Assembly (NCBI RefSeq): GCF_958295425.1
Contig: NC_081149.1
Location: forward strand, 16,498,090 to 16,562,089
Direction of reading: 5' to 3'
Origin: Solea solea
Taxonomy: Eukaryota > Chordata > Actinopteri > Pleuronectiformes > Soleidae
DNA: 64,000 bases
The notes below the pieces were generated by a model. The model saw nothing but the letters and a program-made list of their open reading frames with translations. It did not search any database and was not told where the DNA came from. Within the stretch, counting starts at the first letter, position 1. The number at the start of each line of letters is the position of its first letter. The position numbers and the translations under genes were made by a program. Positions 59,449-64,000 of the stretch are shown here, piece after piece.

Positions 59449-60643
59449 AAATAAAAGGAATTATTAATGTTGATCAGCCAATGGTTGATTTAGAGTTTTG
59501 TTTTGTTTTGTTTTGAAACAAAAAATGAAATGCAATCAGTTATGGTCTGCATCTCCAATCTGCACTTTGTGTCTGAACTCCAGTACACTTATACATCCCA
59601 AATAAAATAAAGTGTATAAACTTAATATTAAATACATGAAACAGGTTATGTAAATGTCAGTCTAGTATAAAGTACAAGTATCTTACCAGAAAATGACTTT
59701 GGTAGAAGTTGGAGTAAAAGTCCTAAAGTATATGACATTTACTGTACTTATACTTAAGTATACTGATACTAAATGTACTTAAGTTTTAGAAGAAGAGTAA
59801 GGATTGAGCCATATAGCTCAGTGCTATGGCGAGTTGTCTATTAACTGGAGGGTTGTGGGTACAATTCCTGGCAGCTCATCAAGACTAGAACAAGTTCTAT
59901 ATAAACACAGACCATAATACCAACTCTTCTTCTTCTGATTTGATTTGGTAGTAACGAGTAACAAAGATAGTCAGAGGAAAAAAGTAGTGGAGTAAAAGTT
60001 ACTAGAAACACAAATAAAAGTAAAGTACAGATACATGAACTTTGCACTTAAGTGCATTAACAAAGTATTTGTACTTCGTTACATTACAACACAGGTAAAT
60101 GTACATAAATAACTCTTTAACTACTCATGTGAATTTATAGTTAAACTGTAGGGGTATGTACGTAAACGCTGGAACTACAATGCGCATGCGCTCTAATGTA
60201 GCGGACACACACGGTGAAACTTTGAACCTGGGACTCGGTGGTTGATATTTTACATTATGAGGCAGAAACACTTGATGACGCACTGAGACTCAGAGACTGA
60301 ACAAGCGTTCATGTGAACGAGGGCGGAAGTGTGAAGGAGTCGGAACTCTCCCTCCCTCCCTCTCTCTCTCTTTCGTCCACAGACTTTCACTTCTCTGATA
60401 AAAAACGTTGTAAATGTGTGTGTTTCAGCGTGTACGTGCGCGACATGAGCGCCGCCACTTGCCTTGGACGACGGGGTACGGATAGGGCGGCGGGGCGGGA
60501 GGAGGAATGGCTCCATATCCGTGCTGTGGCTGCGGCTGCGGCTGCTGTTGCTGCTGCTGCTGCTGCGGGCCGTAGTCATAAGCTCCCGGGACGGTGTTGT
60601 AGGCGGGAGGTTTGTCCTGGAGAAGAGGTTTGTTGTCCACCAT
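54981..60643 (-). CDS. bri3: brain protein I3, complete, 3 coding exons, 140 aa
   Basis: Small membrane protein associated in mammals with lysosomes and the endosomal system. Minus-strand exons: 60643-60463, 58204-58096 and 55113-54981 (423 nt in frame). The N-terminal cytosolic part has P-P-A-Y (12-15) and P-P-P-Y (51-54), which are PPxY-type WW-binding motifs, and an eight-glutamine run with Q-P repeats (27-40). The C-terminal half has C-P-A-C (93-96), a hydrophobic segment (about 105-126) and C-P-N-C (132-135). This CxxC-membrane-CxxC layout recalls the LITAF-like zinc fold. Human BRI3 is 125 aa from memory, so the extra length is largely the glutamine/proline tract. Intron 1 uses a GC donor. 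It converges on baiap2l1. Confidence 0.92.
55643..55683. repeat. perfect short hairpin, 17-bp arms, 7-base loop
   Basis: Arm 55643-55659 is the exact reverse complement of 55667-55683, and the loop is caagagt. It lies in bri3 intron 2 beside an A run. The role is unknown. Confidence 0.85.
57459..57533. repeat. (AT)n microsatellite, 75 bp
   Basis: An uninterrupted AT tract preceded by an A run, in bri3 intron 2. It is self-complementary and could extrude as a cruciform. Confidence 0.96.
58096..58204 (-). CDS. bri3: bri3 coding exon 2
   Basis: Encodes Y-P-S-A-Q-M-G-P, a Q/P/Y-rich stretch, and [10 protein letters not shown], which matches the family's V-V-V-G-G-C-P-x-C-R block. Acceptor cccacag, donor gtgaga. 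Confidence 0.93.
59402..59447. repeat. (AAC)/(AAT) trinucleotide array
   Basis: Four AAC units are followed by about eleven AAT units. Confidence 0.94.
59640..60096 (+). mobile_element. Tol2-like hAT remnant interrupted by a SINE
   Basis: The left part (about 59640-59790) and right part (about 59950-60096) consist of the 'agtaaaag', 'acttaagt' and 'gtacttcgttac' words typical of Tol2-like hAT MITEs. They flank a SINE-like insert. The expected CTCTG-type right end is degraded. Confidence 0.55.
59800..59940 (+). mobile_element. tRNA-headed SINE nested in a hAT remnant
   Basis: A-box-like tagctcagtgctatgg and B-box-like gggtacaattcctgg (one mismatch to the consensus) are followed by 'agactagaacaagttctata' and 'acagaccataatacc'. 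That tail is close to a common fish SINE end. It is not a functional tRNA: the acceptor arms do not pair and there is a long tail. Confidence 0.6.
60463..60643 (-). CDS. bri3: bri3 coding exon 1 with polyglutamine tract
   Basis: Codons 1-60 plus one base: M-V-D-N-K-P-L-L-Q onward, Q27-Q34, the Q-P repeat, then G-Y-G-A-I-P-P-P and Y-P-Y-P-V-V-Q. The ATG (complement of 60641-60643) has G at +4. The donor is GCAAGT after AAG. Choosing this boundary makes the codon of G61 with exon 2 and preserves the frame. Confidence 0.92.
60524..60565 (-). repeat. bri3: CAG/CAA and CCG-CAG coding repeat in bri3
   Basis: Eight glutamine codons (seven CAG with one CAA) at 60542-60565 are followed by three Pro-Gln pairs. 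It is an in-frame trinucleotide repeat, so length variants would remain translatable. Confidence 0.92.
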
Positions 60644-60950
60644 CGCACCCGACGTAATGCGTCCTCAGACTCGTCCTCTCTGTCCCTCACTCGTGACTCG
60701 AGGCTCCAAAAAAAAGTGAACTCCGGTTACTTTGATTCGGAGTCTTCAGACGCCGCGCGACGCTGGCTGACACTCAAACGCACCGAAAACAAAGAAAAGA
60801 CGCTGCGCAAAAATGAAACTTCGTCCCTCTCCATGCGCCAACTTTGTGTCCCCGACGGCGCAACAGCCCCAAATATGTACCGAATGTTTACTTCAACGGC
60901 GGGAATGATCCAAGTCAGTGTGGCAATGGTTAACTTAACTCCATAGCCCT
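60644..60950 (-). promoter_or_regulatory. bri3: bri3 presumptive promoter/5' UTR
   Basis: A CpG-containing segment immediately upstream of the bri3 ATG on the minus strand. No TATA box is evident and the transcription start is not determined. Confidence 0.35.
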
Positions 60951-61482
60951 CCTCGCTGTTGGTCCTGTGGCACTAAAACAACACTTCTCGTCTGACATCG
61001 CAGTCCCTTATAACTCCGGTGGAAGTCAGAAAGGCTTTTGGTTTCTGACTGGATTGTCACAAGAGAAGAATCATGTGATGAGCTGCTGTAGCGCCTGTGC
61101 GCAATGAAGGGCTTCTTAAAGCGACAGTTCACCAAAATAAACGGCTGTGGCGCAGCAGCAGCAGCAGCAGTGTGAGCACTCACTGCAGAGCCTGGAGCTT
61201 TATTCCAAAAACACACTAACTCGGTCGGCCTGTACTGTCACTGGGGTGAATGTTTATGTACTCTGCCACAGAGTGTGGATATCTCCATTAGTGGAGTGGA
61301 GGGTAAATATCAGTTTGCACTGTGGCTCACACAATTAGTTGTATGAATGAGAAACCCTTACACAGTAATAGTGTGGTGGACACCAAGGATGAGGCTGCAG
61401 GTTATGAAAATACATACAATAATAAATAACCACTGCTTCTCAACTATCAATACACTCATTTACTGTATCTCACACTCTCACA

Positions 61483-61514
<32 letters not shown>

Positions 61515-61721
61515 AGAGAATCCTGTTATCTACCAAAATCTAGTCATTTCTTCTTTTGGCCATAACCTACATCCCCAGACAATTTTCCCACATGAAAATT
61601 CCCTTTTTCAAATGTTTGATAATTCTGCTCACGCTCAGTTAAAGGCCAGAAAAACCATAACCTCCATACACACACACATTAAAGTTCAGATTTGTTAACT
61701 GAACTTGGAAATACAGTCATC

Positions 61722-61750
61722 ACATATATGTATATGTATATATATATATG

Positions 61751-61803
<53 letters not shown>
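61722..61803. repeat. AT-rich TATA/TATG array
   Basis: Mixed tatatg and pure TA units, about 80 bp. Confidence 0.94.
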
Positions 61804-61804
<1 letters not shown>

Positions 61805-62419
61805 ATAATGTGTCTTGCTCCCGCTGCCTCTGTTTCACTCACTGTGTACACACACACACACAGTCAGGTCTGATTGTAGCCTATTGCTTGGCAGAGCCCA
61901 TTGTGAGAAAGGACAGTGAAGGACGCAGCTTATAAATAAGGACGCCCCCCCATTCCACTGCCAATTTACATTCACTCACACAAGAAACTGAATAGCTTTG
62001 AATAGAAACTGAATTTAGTTTTATTAAACAAGTGACAGAAAATACATTATAAATACAACATAAGAACAAAATAAGATATTAAAGAAGCCAGTATTGACAA
62101 GTAGGATTTAAACATCTGCACATTTTACATTGAGTATAATTGCACTCAAATGCAACTGACAAATCATTTCATTACATTATCTTCACTGTACTCTGTCTTT
62201 GTCACGCTATACCTCCTCTTCTTCCCTGGACACCAGAGAGTCAATTACTATTGTCACGAATGTCACAAAACTCCGCCCACAGAGCAAGTACAGTCTAATC
62301 AGCCGGAGGAGGGGAGGCGCATGGGGAGACTAAGGAAAGTATTATTATTATTTTTTAATAGGCTTTGCTATGCAGTTAAATTGACTTATTTTTGTCATTT
62401 TAGGAAATAATAGTACGGT

Positions 62420-62760
62420 CATATGGTTGGTGTAATGGGTAGCACTCTTGTCTTTGCATAAAGGAGACCTGGGTTCGCGACCTGGTCAGAACAAGGTTCT
62501 TTCTGCATGGAGTTTGCATGTTCTCCCCGTGTGTGTGCGTGCGTTTTCTCTGGGTTCTCCAGTTTCCTCCCACAGTCCAAAAACATGCAGATGTGGACAA
62601 ATTAGACAAATTGGACACTCTAAATTGACCGTAGGTGTGAGAGTGTATGGATGTTTGTCTCTATGTTTCCCTGTGATGGACTGGCGACCTGTCCAGGGTG
62701 TACCCCACCTTTCGCCCTACTGTGGGTCAACTGGGATTGGCACCAGCAACCCTCGATAAA
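62420..62760 (+). mobile_element. SINE-like dispersed repeat, copy D (most complete)
   Basis: The tRNA-like head (ggttggtgtaatgggtagca, then acctgggttcgcgacc) has near-consensus A and B boxes. It is followed by every body block in order: 'tgcatgttctccccgtgtg', 'cctcccacagtccaaaaa', 'attggacactctaaattga', 'ctgtgatggactggcgacc' and 'caactgggattggcac'. The last gaggataaagcggt block is reduced to 'cgataaag'. It is the best reference copy in the window. Confidence 0.75.
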
Positions 62761-63149
62761 GCCCCAATCCCCATTTGTGGCGCCCTCTGGATGCCCTGAG
62801 CCTTAACTGCCTATGCCACAGACCAGCTCTGCATACAGAGGCAGAATAATACTGTATGTCATAACCAGTTACATACTGCAGCTTTAAGGCCCACCTGCAA
62901 TACCTCCAATCCACCAGTAGGCTATGACCCACACTTTGGAAAAGCACTGCTCTAATCCAACAATTTATCCTCAGATTATCCCTTAAATGTTGTGTGTTTG
63001 AGCGTTGTTTGGATCTCAATAATAAAAGATCTGTAGCCAAACACGTGAAACCAACCTTGCCCCTCAATAATTCATCTGGCGCTGAATAAATTATTGAAAT
63101 ATCAGCAGCGAGGCTGTCGGGAAAAAAAAACAACATATCAGGAGCTCCG

Positions 63150-63390
63150 ATGTTTGACCAATAGAAAGAGGAGGATCCTCACGCCCCTGCCTGCTCTCAG
63201 CCAATCACAGCGACGCTTCCTCCATTTCCTGTTGTGGTGGAGTGTGAGTTGATGAGCACAGTGGAGATCACAGAGAATTCCTCTGGTCACTTGTATGACA
63301 ATTAAAAAAACCACACTTGCTGTGAGTATGAATGACTGCACCGTGTCCCTGCAGAGGGGCTGCACGTGATGACAGAGCCTCCGTCCGCGA
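63150..63390 (+). promoter_or_regulatory. probable promoter and first untranslated exon of a rightward gene
   Basis: Two CCAAT boxes (63158-63162 and 63201-63205) and an ETS-like ttcctg precede a stretch ending in a consensus donor: gcga then gtaagt at 63391. No long ORF is present, so the exon would be 5' UTR. Synteny suggests tecpr1, but no tecpr1 coding sequence is visible. Confidence 0.35.
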
Positions 63391-63601
63391 GTAAGTACGT
63401 GTCTGTGTCTCGTGAACATGAACTGTGTGAGGTTTTATTTTCCCTGATCCTGCGCATGTAAACAGCTTAAAGCCGACTTTGCGGCATATTAGGGTCCATA
63501 TCAGCTGTGTGCGTTGATGTCACGCTGCGTGGCGCCTGCTGGTGTCGTTCCCATGCGTGATGTCTGTCTCTGTGTGTGTGTGTGTGTGTGTGTGTCTGCA
63601 G

Positions 63602-63694
63602 CATGGGCCTCAGAGGAGAAGATGGCAGCTGTTGCACCTGATGTCATGTTGATATTCCCTTGACAACCGCGGATCGGATACCAGATATATACAG
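63602..63694 (+). other. candidate second untranslated exon at the right edge
   Basis: The acceptor tgtctgcag follows a GT tract (63571-63594), and a possible donor gtgtgt stands at 63695. An internal ATG opens only a 12-codon frame. It is plausible as 5' UTR of the same rightward gene, but splice sites alone are weak evidence. Confidence 0.25.
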
Positions 63695-64000
63695 GTGTGT
63701 ACGCTCCTGCTGACCGAGCTCTGTGTGCGCATGTGTGTGCGCATGTGTGTGCTTGTTGTGGACACCTCTAGACTTTTTCTGGACCTGTAGGTGCCCTCAC
63801 AGGTCCACATAATCCCGGTCCTGATGAGGCTGAACCTCATTTCTGAAGCCCTAGTTAAGGTGAGAGGCGAGATGTGGACCTTGGTTCGGTTAAAGGTTCG
63901 GGTTGAGGCTTATTTATATTATATTGTTATTTAGAAGCTTAAATGAGTGGAAGTCAATGCAGTGGCTTACGTGTGTGTGTGTGTGTGTGTGTGATCTCCG

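Larger units (their letters stand above)
58205..60462 (-). other. bri3: bri3 intron 1 (GC-AG)
   Basis: About 2.26 kb, with donor GCAAGT and acceptor cccacag on the minus strand. It carries an AAC/AAT array (59402-59447) and a composite repeat (about 59640-60096). Nothing else is recognised. Confidence 0.75.
60951..63150. other. intergenic region right of bri3
   Basis: No exon is recognised. It holds a GCA run (61155-61170), a GTT array (61482-61513), a TATA/TATG array (61722-61803), a CA run (61848-61863) and SINE copy D (about 62420-62760). Confidence 0.6.

Noticed and set aside
59806..59872. Possible tRNA gene (A and B box-like words)
   Set aside because: The acceptor arms do not pair, the B box has a mismatch, and the sequence continues into a SINE tail.
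60464..60946. 160-aa plus-strand frame opposite bri3 exon 1
   Set aside because: It is the complement of the well-supported bri3 exon and its GC-rich promoter, with a leucine run that is only the antisense of the CAG repeat.

Overview
The window is vertebrate genomic DNA, almost certainly from a ray-finned (teleost) fish. It has long introns with GT-AG junctions, abundant CA/GT microsatellites, and tRNA-headed SINEs, hAT-type MITEs and other repeats of kinds common in fish genomes. The species cannot be named from the sequence alone. There is no bacterial, plasmid or phage content and no CRISPR array. Most open reading frames here are chance or microsatellite frames.

Three protein-coding genes can be built exon by exon, and every junction keeps the reading frame. 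(1) nptx2 (neuronal pentraxin 2), plus strand, 5 coding exons, 6590-14034, 449 aa. (2) baiap2l1 (IRTKS; I-BAR plus SH3 adaptor), plus strand, 14 coding exons, 28506-52707, 510 aa. (3) bri3 (brain protein I3), minus strand, 3 coding exons, 60643 down to 54981, 140 aa, with a non-canonical GC-AG first intron and a polyglutamine tract. The right edge (about 63150-63694) looks like the promoter and untranslated first exons of another plus-strand gene. By synteny I would guess tecpr1, but none of its coding sequence is visible.

Layout: 1-6.1 kb is gene-free flank with a broken LINE reverse-transcriptase relic at about 2540-3092. nptx2 occupies 6.1-15.4 kb, and its probable 3' UTR carries a (GT)n tract and a strong G-quadruplex motif. 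About 15.4-28 kb is intergenic, with SINE relics, a Tol2-like hAT remnant and a candidate CTCF motif. baiap2l1 fills 28-53.6 kb; intron 3 holds an intact-ended hAT MITE with an 8-bp target-site duplication, intron 6 a near-perfect hairpin, and intron 9 two pentanucleotide arrays. bri3 converges on baiap2l1 tail to tail. The 60.9-63.1 kb gap holds microsatellites and a full SINE.

The gene set NPTX2-BAIAP2L1-BRI3 matches human chromosome 7q21-q22. The proteins do not form one pathway: nptx2 is a secreted synaptic organiser, baiap2l1 a membrane-actin adaptor, and bri3 a small endolysosomal membrane protein. They sit together through conserved synteny. I did not find a convincing undescribed system. 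The observations most worth checking are the GC-AG intron and polyQ tract of bri3, the G-quadruplex/(UG)n region in the nptx2 3' UTR, two short hairpins, and the orientation of nptx2 relative to human.
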